Assembly: GCA_946061515.1 (NCBI GenBank)
Contig: CAMGRL010000002.1
Location: forward strand, 1 to 64,000
Length of the DNA: 64,000 bases
Source of the DNA: an uncultured Clostridia bacterium
GTDB lineage: Bacteria > Bacillota > Clostridia > Oscillospirales > Oscillospiraceae
Direction of reading: 5' to 3'
This document shows positions 6,518 to 16,346 of the stretch, in pieces; position 1 is the stretch's first letter; each line of letters opens with the position of its first letter. Made by a program: the position numbers and the translations under genes. The notes below the pieces were generated by a model. It was not told the DNA's origin. It did no database searches and saw only the letters and a list, made by a program, of their open reading frames with translations.

Positions 6518-9337
6518 GTGAAAAGCAGGAAAAAGCTCATCACCATTCTGATTGCGGCGGCGGCCGTGCTTCTCCTGCTGGGACTTGCCGTTTTTGCGCT
6601 GTACAGGCTGCAGTCCGTCAGGAAACAGGAGGACTGTCTCTCGGTGACTGAGGTCTCTGCCCGGACTTTCATCTGCCCGGAAGGCGGCGGATTGTGTTCA
6701 TGGGCGGAGCTTTACAACGATTATGAGCAAGATACGGACATTTCCGGCTTTTCCCTCTCTTTAGGCAGCGGGGAATCCTATGTGTTCCCCGAAGGCAGCG
6801 TACTTCCCGCCGGGGACTATATCCTTGTCCATTTCGGCGGCGAATGCGGCGGGGCCTGTTCCGCGCCCTTCTCCCTGTCTGAATCTGGCGGGGAGACCCT
6901 GTCGCTTATGAGCAGCAGCGGCCGGCTTTTGGACAGCGTCACCCTTTTACCCGCTGAGGCGGGCAAGTCTCTGGTGCGCACAGAGGAAGGTCTGGCTGTC
7001 AGCGAAGCGCCCACCCCCGGCTTTGCAAACGATGATGCCGGGCGGCAGGAATATCTGCGCAGTCTCCCCGCCGGGGAGGCTGACAGTCTGCGCATCTCCG
7101 AGATCATGGGGAAAAACCGCAGTGTCTTTCAGGCGGCGGACGGCTCTTTCCCTGACTGGATCGAGCTGGAAAATATCTCCGGGGCGGCGGTAAATCTCGG
7201 CGGCTGGTATCTGTCCGACGGGGAAGAAACTTACGGCTGCGCCCTGCAAGAGCTGATCCTTGAGCCGGGCCAGCGGCTGCTGATCCTGGCTGACGGGAAG
7301 CCCTCTTCCGATGGGGAGGTCCATGTGAATTTCTCCCTGTCCCAGGGGGAGACTGTCTGCCTGTATACGCCCTTTGGGCTTCTTGCGGACAGTCTGCTCT
7401 GTGACACCGACACGGCAAATCATTCCCTCATTCGGGATGAAAACGGCGGGATCACGGAAACAAACTGGGCCACGCCCGGTCAAGTGAATACCCGGGACGG
7501 ATATGAGGAATACTGTACTACGCGGGGTTCAGCCGGACCGCTGGCGATCAATGAAGTGATGGCCGCGAACCAATCCTGGCTGTACCAGTATGATATCGGC
7601 AGCTATTGCGACTGGGTGGAGCTGAAAAACATCTCCGACAGCCCGGTTATGCTCTCGGACTACTGGCTCAGTGACGACGAGGACGACTATTTTCAATGGC
7701 AGCTGCCGGAGATCAGCCTTGCGCCGGGCGAAACAACTATTGTCTACTGCACCAACGACATCACCGACGCCACTCGCAGCGGTTTTTCCCTGGACGCCAA
7801 CGAGGAGGACCTGTTCCTCTGCACCGAAAAGGGCATTGCGGACTATGTTTATCTCCACGACATGCCGGTTGACGGCAGCATAGGCCGCCTTGCGGGTCAG
7901 GCAGGCTTCTTCTATTTCCGCCAGCCCAGCCCCGGCTGGGATAATTCCGGCGGGGCCCGCTTTGTCTCCGAAAAGCCGGAGGCAGTGACCCTGGACGGGG
8001 TGTATGACAATATTGAATCGCTGAGCGTGGAACTTTATTCTCCCGGCACCGTCTATTATACCACAGACGGCAGCGTACCCACGGTAAACAGCCGGGTATA
8101 TGACGGCCCCATCACCATCAGCAAGACCACAGTGATCCGGGCCATCGCGGTGGAAGAGAACGCCGTGCCCAGCCGGGTGCTTACCTTGAGCTATATTGTC
8201 AATGAAGGCCATACCCTGCCGGTGCTGAGCCTTGTTACCGACAACCGCAGCAGATTTAACGCCATATACACCAACGGGACGAAATATGTGGAGCTCCCGG
8301 GCAGCCTGTCTCTTTATGAAAACGGCGAGGGCTTTACCATTGCCTGCGGCGTCAGCATGAAGGGCTGGACCAGCCTGGGCCTGCCCAAGAAGAGCATGGG
8401 CGTGTCTTTCCGGGGCTGCTACGGCGACGGTGATCTGGAATACGACGTGTTCGGCAACGGCATTGATCTCTATTCCTCCCTGTCCATCCGCGCCGGGCAG
8501 GACTATCCCCGCGCCATTATCCGAAACGAGCTTTTCCAGGAGCTCTGCCTTGAGATGACCGACCATGTGGTGACCCAGGAGAGCAAATACTGCGTTCTGT
8601 ATATCAACGGCCAATACTGGGGCATATACTGCCTGAAGGAGGATTTCACCCGCCAGTACTACGCCTCCCACACCGGCAGCAGTAAGGACAGCGTCACCAT
8701 GCTCCGCTCCTCGATCAGCAGGGATTCCGACTTGTACCAGGAGGTTTTCCGGTTCTGTTTTGAAAATGACATGGCTCTGGAGGAAAATTACCGGCACTTC
8801 TGCTCCCTGTTCGATGTGGACAGCCTGATCGACTGGATCATTCTGGAGGCCTACTGCGCCAATTCCGACATCAACGGCAACATGCGCTACTTCCGGACCA
8901 GTGAGAACGGCGGCAAATGGCAGATCGCCTTCTATGATCTGGACTGGACCTTCCGCTGGACCGGCAACTGCTTTGACAACACCATCTATCCCACCCGCAC
9001 CGTGCAGATCGCCCCGCTCATCAACGCGCTCCTTGAAAACGAGGAGTTTTGCATGGCTCTCGCCCGGCGCTGCGTTGAGGTCTGCCAGAGCACCCTCTCC
9101 AATGCCCATGTGCTGGCCAAGATCGACGAAATGCAGGCCCTGATCGAGCCGGAAGTTCCCCGGGAAAGGGAGCGCTGGGGCTTAAGTCTCAATTCCTGGT
9201 ATACCAGCGTGGATGCGCTGCGGGAATATATCAACCTCTTTGACTATGGAAACTACATGACAGACCGGCTTTTCGCTATTCTGGATCTGAGCGCGGAGCA
9301 GCGGGAAGCCCTTCTGGAAGGAAAGGAAACACCATGA
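6518..9337 (+). CDS. Membrane-anchored lamin-tail/CotH kinase-like protein
   Basis: A 939-residue exported protein. GTG start after GGAGG. Residues 5-28 are a signal anchor. Three lamin-tail-like beta domains follow (about 45-160, 190-320 and 340-465), each with an INEVMAAN- or ISEIMGKN-type opening and a DWIELEN/DWVELKN motif. A chitobiase C-terminal-type domain (about 488-560, YYTTDGSVPT) precedes a CotH domain (about 566-870). CotH proteins of Bacillus are protein kinases acting on secreted coat proteins; the block FYDLDWTF matches their metal-binding region. It heads an operon with a lipoprotein (4-bp ATGA overlap), MBOAT and DHHW genes, suggesting modification of surface proteins or glycans. 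Kinase activity is inferred from family only. Confidence 0.85.
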   Translation: MKSRKKLITILIAAAAVLLLLGLAVFALYRLQSVRKQEDCLSVTEVSARTFICPEGGGLCSWAELYNDYEQDTDISGFSLSLGSGESYVFPEGSVLPAGDYILVHFGGECGGACSAPFSLSESGGETLSLMSSSGRLLDSVTLLPAEAGKSLVRTEEGLAVSEAPTPGFANDDAGRQEYLRSLPAGEADSLRISEIMGKNRSVFQAADGSFPDWIELENISGAAVNLGGWYLSDGEETYGCALQELILEPGQRLLILADGKPSSDGEVHVNFSLSQGETVCLYTPFGLLADSLLCDTDTANHSLIRDENGGITETNWATPGQVNTRDGYEEYCTTRGSAGPLAINEVMAANQSWLYQYDIGSYCDWVELKNISDSPVMLSDYWLSDDEDDYFQWQLPEISLAPGETTIVYCTNDITDATRSGFSLDANEEDLFLCTEKGIADYVYLHDMPVDGSIGRLAGQAGFFYFRQPSPGWDNSGGARFVSEKPEAVTLDGVYDNIESLSVELYSPGTVYYTTDGSVPTVNSRVYDGPITISKTTVIRAIAVEENAVPSRVLTLSYIVNEGHTLPVLSLVTDNRSRFNAIYTNGTKYVELPGSLSLYENGEGFTIACGVSMKGWTSLGLPKKSMGVSFRGCYGDGDLEYDVFGNGIDLYSSLSIRAGQDYPRAIIRNELFQELCLEMTDHVVTQESKYCVLYINGQYWGIYCLKEDFTRQYYASHTGSSKDSVTMLRSSISRDSDLYQEVFRFCFENDMALEENYRHFCSLFDVDSLIDWIILEAYCANSDINGNMRYFRTSENGGKWQIAFYDLDWTFRWTGNCFDNTIYPTRTVQIAPLINALLENEEFCMALARRCVEVCQSTLSNAHVLAKIDEMQALIEPEVPRERERWGLSLNSWYTSVDALREYINLFDYGNYMTDRLFAILDLSAEQREALLEGKETP

Positions 9338-9867
9338 AAAAACTATTCAGCATTCTCATCGCGGCCACACTTCTTCTCTCCCTCTGCGCCTGCGGCAGCA
9401 GCGCCCCGGCGGCCACCGAGCCCCCTGTCCACGAGACGCCCACCCCCTCCGCCGTCCCCTCTGAGACGCCCGCCGGGGAGAGCATGGGGCAGGCCCTGCT
9501 GAAGGACTTTACCGACAGGGTGAACGCGGAGCCGGAGCTTGGCGCGGAGGAGCTGGCAAAGGCGCTGCTGGAAAACCCGGTGATCGAGTTTAGCGGCGAC
9601 GCTGTGCCTGTTGAGCAGGGCCTCCTCACCGGCTTTGGCAATACGGAGATCACCGGCTTTGCCCAGGGCGCTATGTTCGCCCCCATGATCGGCACCATCC
9701 CCTTTGTGGGCTATGTCTTTGTGCTGGATGAGGGCGCGGACGCGGAGGCCTTTGTCCAGACCTTAAAGGACAACGCCGACCCCCGGTGGAACATCTGCAC
9801 CGAGGCGGACGAGACCATTGCCGAGCATGTGGGGAACACCGTGTTCTTCGTCATGTGTCCCGCGTAA
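9334..9867 (+). CDS. Small lipoprotein of unknown function
   Basis: A 177-residue exported protein. Residues 1-20 form a lipoprotein signal ending in the lipobox CAC, followed by a Pro/Thr/Glu-rich tether (residues 25-50). The remainder is a compact alpha/beta domain with the stretch AMFAPMIGTIPFVGYVFVLDEG. I do not recognise the family. Its ATG overlaps the stop of the CotH-type gene (ATGA), so the two are translationally coupled and probably act together at the cell surface. Confidence 0.75.
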   Translation: MKKLFSILIAATLLLSLCACGSSAPAATEPPVHETPTPSAVPSETPAGESMGQALLKDFTDRVNAEPELGAEELAKALLENPVIEFSGDAVPVEQGLLTGFGNTEITGFAQGAMFAPMIGTIPFVGYVFVLDEGADAEAFVQTLKDNADPRWNICTEADETIAEHVGNTVFFVMCPA

Positions 9868-9886
9868 ACGCAATGTAAACCTTTAA

Positions 9887-9910
9887 CAGGCGCGGTAAAA
9901 TCCGCGCCTG
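9887..9910 (+). terminator. Stem-loop between lipoprotein and MBOAT genes
   Basis: A 9-bp GC-rich stem (CAGGCGCGG / CCGCGCCTG) with a six-base loop, followed by a weak T-rich tail. It may partially terminate the upstream pair or protect its mRNA 3' end; the downstream genes follow only 27 bp later. Confidence 0.5.
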
Positions 9911-9936
9911 TATTTCTGTCTGTGGGAGGGCTCGTC

Positions 9937-11334
9937 TTGCTGTTTTCCAGCCTCAGTTTTCTGTATTATTTTCTGCCCTGTGTGCTGATATTGTATTTTC
10001 TGGCCCCGAAAAAGTGGAAAAACAGTGTTCTGCTGCTTTCCAGCCTGTTTTTCTACGCCTGGGGCGAGCCAAAGTATGTGCTGCTCATGCTCCTGGCCAT
10101 CCTCTGCGGCTACCTGTTCGCCCTGCTCATTGCGCGGTACCGGGGCCGTCGGCTGTCCCGGCTGTTTCTCCTTTTGTCGGTGAGCATCAGCGCCGCCATA
10201 CTGGGCTTTTTCAAGTACGCGGACTTTTTTATTCAAAATTTCAACGCCGTCACGGGCCTGTCCATTCCCCTGCTGAAAATTGCCTTGCCCATCGGCATCA
10301 GCTTTTATACCTTCCAGCTCATCAGCTACACCGTGGATGTGTACCGGGGCGTCCCCGCCCAGAGGAGCTTTATCGACCTTGCGGCCTATATCTCCCTCTT
10401 TCCCCAGCTGATCGCCGGCCCCATCGTGCGCTATTCCCAGATCGCGGAGCAGCTCTCCTCCCGGCGGCACAGTTGGGACAAAGCTGCATTGGGAATCCGC
10501 CGCTTCACGCTGGGGCTGGGCAAAAAGGTGCTCATCGCCAACGCCATGGGCCAGCTCTGTGAGATTTTCCGCGCCTCTCAGGACAAGTCCGTCCTGTTTT
10601 TCTGGCTCTATGCCATCGCCAACATGCTGCACATCTACTTCGACTTCTCCGGCTACAGCGATATGGCCATCGGCCTGGGGAAGCTGTTCGGCTTTGATTT
10701 TCCGGAAAACTTCAACTATCCCTACATCTCCCGCAGCGTCACCGAGTTCTGGCGGCGCTGGCATATCTCCCTGGGCTCCTGGTTTCGGGACTATGTGTAC
10801 ATCCCCATGGGCGGAAACCGGGTGTCCAAGCCCCGCTGGCTGCTGAACATTCTGGTGGTCTGGCTGCTCACCGGCTTCTGGCACGGGGCCGCCTGGAATT
10901 TCCTCGTCTGGGGCCTGTTTTTCGCGGTCTTTCTGATCCTCGAAAAGCTTTGGCTGCTGAGACGGCTGGAAAAGGCCCCTGTTCTGGGCCGGGTCTATGT
11001 GCTTTTCACCGTGATGCTCAGCTTCATCATCTTCAGTGCGGAGAACATGGGCCAGGCTTTGTCCTCTCTGGGCTCCCTGTTCGGCGCCGGGGGACTGCCG
11101 CTGCTGTCGGCGGAGTTTTTGTATTATCTGAAAAGCTACGCGCTTTTGCTCCTCATCGGCGTGATCGGCGCCACGCCTCTGCCCAAAGTTCTGCTTCAGC
11201 GCCTGGGCGGCAGCCCGGGCGGTGAAAAGCTGCGGAATCTTCTGGAGCTCCCGGCGCTGCTGCTGATCCTGGCGCTCTCCACTGCCTATCTGGTGGACGG
11301 CTCCTTCAACCCCTTTTTGTATTTCCGTTTCTGA
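9937..11334 (+). CDS. MBOAT-family membrane O-acyltransferase (AlgI/PatA-like)
   Basis: About 465 residues, polytopic, with the MBOAT signature region FDFSGYSDMAIGLGKLFGF and the catalytic histidine in TGFWHGAAWNF. These enzymes pass acetyl groups across the membrane to extracytoplasmic polysaccharides, working with an AlgJ/AlgX or DHHW protein. I choose TTG at 9937: a GGGAGGG site lies six bases upstream and the product then begins with the typical MLFSSLSFLYYFLP. A GTG at 9922 is the in-frame alternative but overlaps the ribosome site. The DHHW gene follows 12 bp downstream, confirming the O-acetylation pairing. Confidence 0.92.
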   Translation: MLFSSLSFLYYFLPCVLILYFLAPKKWKNSVLLLSSLFFYAWGEPKYVLLMLLAILCGYLFALLIARYRGRRLSRLFLLLSVSISAAILGFFKYADFFIQNFNAVTGLSIPLLKIALPIGISFYTFQLISYTVDVYRGVPAQRSFIDLAAYISLFPQLIAGPIVRYSQIAEQLSSRRHSWDKAALGIRRFTLGLGKKVLIANAMGQLCEIFRASQDKSVLFFWLYAIANMLHIYFDFSGYSDMAIGLGKLFGFDFPENFNYPYISRSVTEFWRRWHISLGSWFRDYVYIPMGGNRVSKPRWLLNILVVWLLTGFWHGAAWNFLVWGLFFAVFLILEKLWLLRRLEKAPVLGRVYVLFTVMLSFIIFSAENMGQALSSLGSLFGAGGLPLLSAEFLYYLKSYALLLLIGVIGATPLPKVLLQRLGGSPGGEKLRNLLELPALLLILALSTAYLVDGSFNPFLYFRF

Positions 11335-11346
11335 GGAGGACGGCTT

Positions 11347-12456
11347 ATGGGCTTAAAAACGAAAAATATCCTGCTGGCCCTTCTGATGGCAGGGGCGCTG
11401 CTGGCCGGTTTCCTCTGCTGCCTGCTCCTGCCTGACCGGGAATTTTCCCAAAGTGAGCGCCGGAAGCTGGCCTCCATGCCGGAACTCAGCGCCGAAAACC
11501 TCCTGTCCGGCGCTTTTGCGGAGGATTTTGAGACTTACGTTCAAGACCAGTTCCCGCTCCGGGAGGGCTTTCGCGGTCTGAAAGCCCTGACGGAGACCTA
11601 TGCTCTGGGCAAGCTGGACAACAACGGCCTGTATCTTGCGGAGGGCCATCTTTCAAAGCTTGACTATCCCCTGAACGAAAAGATGCTGGACCACGCGGCG
11701 GAGCGTTTCCGCTATCTGTATGACACTTATCTGGCCGGGAAGGACATGAATATTTATCTTGCCGTCATCCCGGACAAGAATGTTTTTCTGGCCGGGCCGA
11801 GCGGACGGCTTTCCTATGATTATGAGGCCCTTGTGTCCGCTGTGCGGGAAAAGGCGGACTATATGGAATATATCGACCTGCTTTCTGTTCTGTCTCTGGA
11901 GGATTACTACCGCACCGACAGTCACTGGCGGCAGGAGCGGCTGCTGCCGGTGGCGGAAAGGCTTGCTGGGGCCATGGGCGTAGAACTGCCCCAGGCAGAA
12001 TATAAGGAGAACAGCCTGGGCACGCCCTTTTACGGGGTGTACAGCGGGCAATCCGCCCTGCCGGTCAGTCCAGATACCCTGGTCTACCTGACCTGTGACG
12101 CCATGGACGGCTGCACCGTCACGGGCTACGGCAGCGGCAAAGCAGAGGCGCTGCCCATGTACGACATGGACAAGGGTCAGGGGCGTGACCCCTATGAGCT
12201 GTTTCTGTCCGGCGCCCAGCCTGTCATCATCATAGAAAATCCCAAGGCCGAAACCGGCCGGGAGCTGATTATCTTCCGGGATTCCTATGCCAGTTCCCTT
12301 GCTCCCCTGCTTGCAGGCGCCTACGCCAAAATCACGCTGGTGGATATCCGCTATGTGCAGAGCGCCGCGCTGGACCGTTTTGTGGATTTCGGGGCCCAGG
12401 ATGTACTGTTTTTATACAGCAGTACCCTTCTCAACAACAGTCTGGCCCTGCGTTAA
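11347..12456 (+). CDS. DHHW-family protein (AlgJ/AlgX-like SGNH partner)
   Basis: A 369-residue exported protein with an N-terminal membrane anchor (residues 7-28). The family motif appears as TDSHWRQE near residue 195, a DHHW-type active site related to the SGNH hydrolase fold of alginate acetylation proteins. A second conserved block, IFRDSYASSLAPLL (about residue 312), resembles the AlgJ/AlgX serine motif with Asp-Ser. It probably accepts acetyl groups from the MBOAT protein encoded just upstream and transfers them to a secreted polymer. Start ATG follows GAGGAGG at good spacing. Confidence 0.88.
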   Translation: MGLKTKNILLALLMAGALLAGFLCCLLLPDREFSQSERRKLASMPELSAENLLSGAFAEDFETYVQDQFPLREGFRGLKALTETYALGKLDNNGLYLAEGHLSKLDYPLNEKMLDHAAERFRYLYDTYLAGKDMNIYLAVIPDKNVFLAGPSGRLSYDYEALVSAVREKADYMEYIDLLSVLSLEDYYRTDSHWRQERLLPVAERLAGAMGVELPQAEYKENSLGTPFYGVYSGQSALPVSPDTLVYLTCDAMDGCTVTGYGSGKAEALPMYDMDKGQGRDPYELFLSGAQPVIIIENPKAETGRELIIFRDSYASSLAPLLAGAYAKITLVDIRYVQSAALDRFVDFGAQDVLFLYSSTLLNNSLALR

Positions 12457-12659
12457 ACCTTAAAATCTTTTTAATATTTTTCAAAAAAAGATGCTCAAGC
12501 GAAAAAAAGGGTGTATACTGTTTTGGCAAGTTTGCATCGGCCTGTGGAAAAACATCCGGCTGATGGCTGTAACGATTCCAAAACCATGCGTCTTTTCCGC
12601 AGGCTTCCGGGAAAAAACGGACGGCCGGAACTGCCGCTGAATGAAGAGGTTGAATATTG

Positions 12660-14405
12660 ATGAGTGAAATTACCGCAAAGACCCCCTGGGCCGGCCATCT
12701 GGGCGGTCTGCCCATGCATCTGGATTATTTTGAAGGCTCCATGTTTGAAGCCGTGAAGAAGATCGCCGACCAGTACCCCGATAATGTGGCGTTTGACTTC
12801 ATGGGCAGCCCCACCACCTACCGCCGGCTGATCCAGCAGGTGGAGCAGTGCGCCAAGGCCCTCAAAACCATCGGCGTGCGCGAGGGCGACAAGGTGACCA
12901 TCGCCATGCCCAACTGCCCCCAGGCCATCTTCATGTTTTACGCGGTGAACCTGGTGGGCGGCATTGCCAACATGATCCACCCCCTCTCCGCCGAGAAGGA
13001 GATCGAGTTTTATCTTAACGAGTCGGAGAGCGTCACGGCCATCACCCTGGACCAGTTCTACGACAAGTTTGAAAATGTGCGCCAGAACACCAAGGTGGTA
13101 AACATTATCATCGCCAGCGTGAAGGACGAACTCTCCAAGCCCATCAAGGCGGGCTATATGCTCACCGAGGGCCGCAAGATCAAAAAGATCCCGGACGATG
13201 CGCCGGTCATCCGCTGGAAGGACTTCATGCGTCTCAGCCGGGCCTGCTTCTACAATTACGCCGTGCCCCGCAAGGGCGACGATCCCGCCGTTATCCTCTA
13301 TTCCGGCGGCACCACCGGCACCACCAAGGGCATCGTGCTCACCAACCGCAACTTCAACGCCCTGGGCCAACAGGTCATCGCCACAAACCCCATGTTCCGC
13401 GTGGGCGACAAAATGCTGGCCGCCATGCCGCTGTTTCATGGCTTTGGCCTGGGCGTGTGCATACATACCATGCTGTCTCAGGGCGGACGCTGCATCCTGA
13501 TCCCCCGCTTCACTGCCCAGAGCTACGCAAAGCAGATCACCAAGTATCAGTGCAACTTCATCGCCGGCGTCCCCACGCTGTATGAGGCTCTGCTGCGCCT
13601 GCCCTCCATGGAGGGCGCTGACCTGAGCTGCCTGAAGGGCGTGTTCTCCGGCGGCGACTCCCTGTCCATCGAGCTGAAAAAGAAGTTTGACAAATTCCTG
13701 TACGACCACAAGGCGGTCATTCAGGTCCGTGAGGGCTACGGCACCACCGAGACTGTCACCGCCTGCTGCCTGACCCCGCCCCATATGTTCAAAGAGGGCA
13801 GCATCGGTCTCCCCTTCCCGGACACCTATATCAAGATCGTCAAGCCCGGCACCGACGAGGAGCTGCCCTACGGCGAGGAGGGCGAGATCCTTCTGGCCGG
13901 CCCCACGGTGATGAAGGAGTACATGAACCACCCGGAGGAGACGGCCCAGACTCTCCGTACCCACGCCGACGGCCTCACCTGGGTCTACACCGGCGACCTT
14001 GGCACCATGGACAGCGAAGGCTTTATCTACTTCCGTGGCCGGGCCAAGCGGATGATCATCTCCTCCGGCTACAATGTGTACCCCAGCCAGCTGGAGAACA
14101 TTCTGGACGCCCACGAATATGTGCAGATGAGCTGCGTCATCGGCGTGCCCGACCCCTATAAGATGCAGAAGGTGAAGGCTTTTGTGAAGCTCTCCCCCGA
14201 CGTGCCCGCCAACGTGGAGACGAAGCAGGAGCTGCTGGACTACTGCCGCAAGCACATCGCCAAATACGCCATGCCCTACGACATCGAGTTCAGAGAAGAC
14301 ATGCCCAAGACCCTGGTGGGCAAGGTGGCCTACCGCGTCCTTGAGGAAGAAGAGCTCTCCCGCATCAAAGCCCAGGAGGAAGAGGCCGCCACAGTTAAGG
14401 AATAA
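12660..14405 (+). CDS. AMP-forming acyl-CoA synthetase
   Basis: A class I adenylate-forming enzyme of about 581 residues that activates a carboxylic acid with ATP and joins it to CoA. The A3 P-loop is visible as YSGGTTGTTKG (near residue 218). The A5 block is EGYGTTETV, the A7 region is WVYTGDLG with the ribose-binding Asp, and the C-terminal A10 lysine lies in KTLVGKVAY. Start ATG follows AAGAGG. It stands alone between the surface-modification operon and a bidirectional terminator, so context gives no substrate; medium- to long-chain fatty acid is a reasonable guess. The 200 bp upstream are AT-rich with no clear consensus promoter. Confidence 0.9.
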   Translation: MSEITAKTPWAGHLGGLPMHLDYFEGSMFEAVKKIADQYPDNVAFDFMGSPTTYRRLIQQVEQCAKALKTIGVREGDKVTIAMPNCPQAIFMFYAVNLVGGIANMIHPLSAEKEIEFYLNESESVTAITLDQFYDKFENVRQNTKVVNIIIASVKDELSKPIKAGYMLTEGRKIKKIPDDAPVIRWKDFMRLSRACFYNYAVPRKGDDPAVILYSGGTTGTTKGIVLTNRNFNALGQQVIATNPMFRVGDKMLAAMPLFHGFGLGVCIHTMLSQGGRCILIPRFTAQSYAKQITKYQCNFIAGVPTLYEALLRLPSMEGADLSCLKGVFSGGDSLSIELKKKFDKFLYDHKAVIQVREGYGTTETVTACCLTPPHMFKEGSIGLPFPDTYIKIVKPGTDEELPYGEEGEILLAGPTVMKEYMNHPEETAQTLRTHADGLTWVYTGDLGTMDSEGFIYFRGRAKRMIISSGYNVYPSQLENILDAHEYVQMSCVIGVPDPYKMQKVKAFVKLSPDVPANVETKQELLDYCRKHIAKYAMPYDIEFREDMPKTLVGKVAYRVLEEEELSRIKAQEEEAATVKE

Positions 14406-14421
14406 GCGACAATGGAAAGAC

Positions 14422-14467
14422 AAAAGATCCCGTATTTGGGGCTTGCGCCCCGTATACGGGATCTTTT
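14422..14467. terminator. Bidirectional terminator between acyl-CoA ligase and kinase 1
   Basis: A long stem (AAAAGATCCCGTAT with the inner GGGGC/GCCCC) is flanked by A and T tracts on both sides and serves the convergent genes ending at 14405 and 14484. Confidence 0.9.
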
Positions 14468-14483
14468 CTGCATTTTCCTCGCA

Positions 14484-16304
14484 TCATGGGATATAAACAT
14501 ATTCAAAGTCGGCGACCCAGATGTCTGTCAGGCCTTGCTTCACGTCAAACCACGAATCGTCCGGCTTCAGTCTCAGCGTTCCGAAGGCCTGAATGTTGAC
14601 CGGAGAATCGGGGAAGGAAAATGTTGCTTTTACCCTCTCGCCCGCCGTGTTGTAATCAAAGGTGCCCACGGGAGCGCTGGTATTCCACACGCCGGTATCC
14701 GTACAGATAACGACTTTGCGCGTCCCTCCGCAGTTTCCGCTCCGAAGCCTTGTCACCTCATACTCGATCGTAAAGCCGATGCAGTTTTCCACCGTTTGAT
14801 CCAATCTGTTGTAATTTGAATCCGTGCCGGGAATATACTGATTATTCACCAGCGCTGCGCCCACAGCGCCAATATTCCGCTTTCTGTATTCAAAATTTCC
14901 GTTTTGATCATAGACATACTCCCACACGGCGATCTCATCCCCTGTCTGTTCAGAAAGGCAGGTGATCTTGCCTTCGTTGTCATATTTTACGTCTTTGATC
15001 CAGGTCCCCGCGGAGCTTATCCCCTCCGTGGGTCTGGGTGTGGGAGCCGGTGTGGGCGTCGGCTCAGGCGTTGGCTGAACGACCGTCCCGGCCGGCTGGT
15101 TTGCCTCCGGTTCGCCGCCGGGAGCCTGCTCCTCCGGCCTTTTCCCGAGACGAAGGACCGCTGCAAACAGAGACAGAACGATCAGCAGCGCCAAAAAGGC
15201 CGCGGAAGCCAGAATGATCGTTTTGTTCCGATGCGTTTTCGTTTGCTTATTCATCGGACCGGAGCTGGAATTGGGGGCTGCTATGGTTTGCTCCGATCCT
15301 ATCCCCTCCAGGGTCGTCCCAGGCTGCGTTATCCCCGTCAGGGTCGTCCGGTATTCCGCAGGACGCAGAGGAACAGTCCCGCAATCGTTTCCTTCCCTGA
15401 TCTGCTCCAGCGCCTGCAGCATTTCCTCTGCCGACCGGAACCGGTCTTCCGGGCGGAAAGCGCAGGCTTTCAGGATCACCCCGCTCAGCTGCTCCCCCGC
15501 ACAAGCCGGCTTTGGCAAGGGCTTTCCCTGCAGGCGAAGCTGCACTTCCTCCAGGCGGGTATAGCTGGAAGAGGCAAAGGGCAGCCTGTTTTTGTTGCTC
15601 AGCTCATAAAGGACAAGGCCAAGACTGTAAATATCCACGCTCTTGTCATATCTGCCGCTGCTCTGTTCCGGCGCCGCGTATTCCGGCGTCCCGATCCCCG
15701 TGCTTGCCATGGCCGGGCCGCTGCCCATCATGCGGGATATGCCGAAATCCCCCAGCTTGTAATCTCCGTCCGCGTTGAAGAAAATATTCTCCGGTTTGAT
15801 GTCCCTGTGGAGGATGCCTTTGCCATGGCAGATCACAAGGGCACGGCAGATATCCTTTCCTATCCGGATGATCTCCTCTTCCCGAAATGTTCTTCCCTGT
15901 CTCAGTTCCCCCCGAAGGTCCTTCAGCAGCTCCATCCGGATCAGCAGGTCCGTTCCGAAACCGTAATCATCGCTCCAGCTGACAAACTTATGGTCCAGAT
16001 AATCCACAATGTTGGTCTTGCCCCGCAGCTGCTCCATCAGCCGCACTTCCTGCTCCGCTTTGGCCTTATGCTCCCGCATGGCCGTGTCATACTCATTCCT
16101 GCGGTCAAGCGAGAAAGACTCCCTCCTGCCCCGCTCCTCAATAAGGCTGACCACCTTCAGCGCGCTGAACTCATCCCAGCCCGAGCTGTTTCTGTATAAT
16201 TCAAATACCGCAGTCCTGCCGCCGGAGCCCCCTCCCAGAGTCCTCCGTATCTGCCAATCGCCAAACAGCATGCCGTACCGGCCGCTTCGGGATTCTATTG
16301 ACAT
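14484..16304 (-). CDS. Membrane Ser/Thr protein kinase 1 (Hanks type)
   Basis: 606 residues. The cytoplasmic kinase domain (about 14-285) has the glycine loop GGGSGGRTAVF, the ATP lysine in ALKVV, the catalytic HRDIKPENIF, DFGISR and the APE helix in GTPEYAAPE. One transmembrane segment lies near residues 357-381, followed by a Pro/Thr extracellular linker (about 405-425) and a roughly 180-residue ectodomain with YDNEGK/YDQNGNFEY motifs reminiscent of RHS/YD repeats. It has no PASTA repeats. It is the last gene of a PP2C-kinase-kinase operon. Its first 900 bp are identical to kinase 2 except for one base (Met12 here, Thr12 there), while everything after the kinase domain differs. Confidence 0.93.
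   Translation of the reverse strand: MSIESRSGRYGMLFGDWQIRRTLGGGSGGRTAVFELYRNSSGWDEFSALKVVSLIEERGRRESFSLDRRNEYDTAMREHKAKAEQEVRLMEQLRGKTNIVDYLDHKFVSWSDDYGFGTDLLIRMELLKDLRGELRQGRTFREEEIIRIGKDICRALVICHGKGILHRDIKPENIFFNADGDYKLGDFGISRMMGSGPAMASTGIGTPEYAAPEQSSGRYDKSVDIYSLGLVLYELSNKNRLPFASSSYTRLEEVQLRLQGKPLPKPACAGEQLSGVILKACAFRPEDRFRSAEEMLQALEQIREGNDCGTVPLRPAEYRTTLTGITQPGTTLEGIGSEQTIAAPNSSSGPMNKQTKTHRNKTIILASAAFLALLIVLSLFAAVLRLGKRPEEQAPGGEPEANQPAGTVVQPTPEPTPTPAPTPRPTEGISSAGTWIKDVKYDNEGKITCLSEQTGDEIAVWEYVYDQNGNFEYRKRNIGAVGAALVNNQYIPGTDSNYNRLDQTVENCIGFTIEYEVTRLRSGNCGGTRKVVICTDTGVWNTSAPVGTFDYNTAGERVKATFSFPDSPVNIQAFGTLRLKPDDSWFDVKQGLTDIWVADFEYVYIP
15406..16304 (-). repeat. Duplicated kinase-domain DNA, copy 1
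   Basis: These 899 bp match 17266-18164 at every position I compared except one (16270 A versus 18130 G). The match ends abruptly at both sides: at the start codon, and at the end of the catalytic domain. The sharp edges and near-absence of synonymous change point to very recent duplication or gene conversion. Confidence 0.95.
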
Positions 16305-16346
16305 ATGACTCCCCTTTCCTTCCTTCAGGCCGCAGCCATGATGCTG

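Noticed and set aside
12470..12656. Promoter of the acyl-CoA ligase gene
   Set aside because: A TATACT-like box exists near 12515, but no -35 box with acceptable spacing could be found, so I did not call it.
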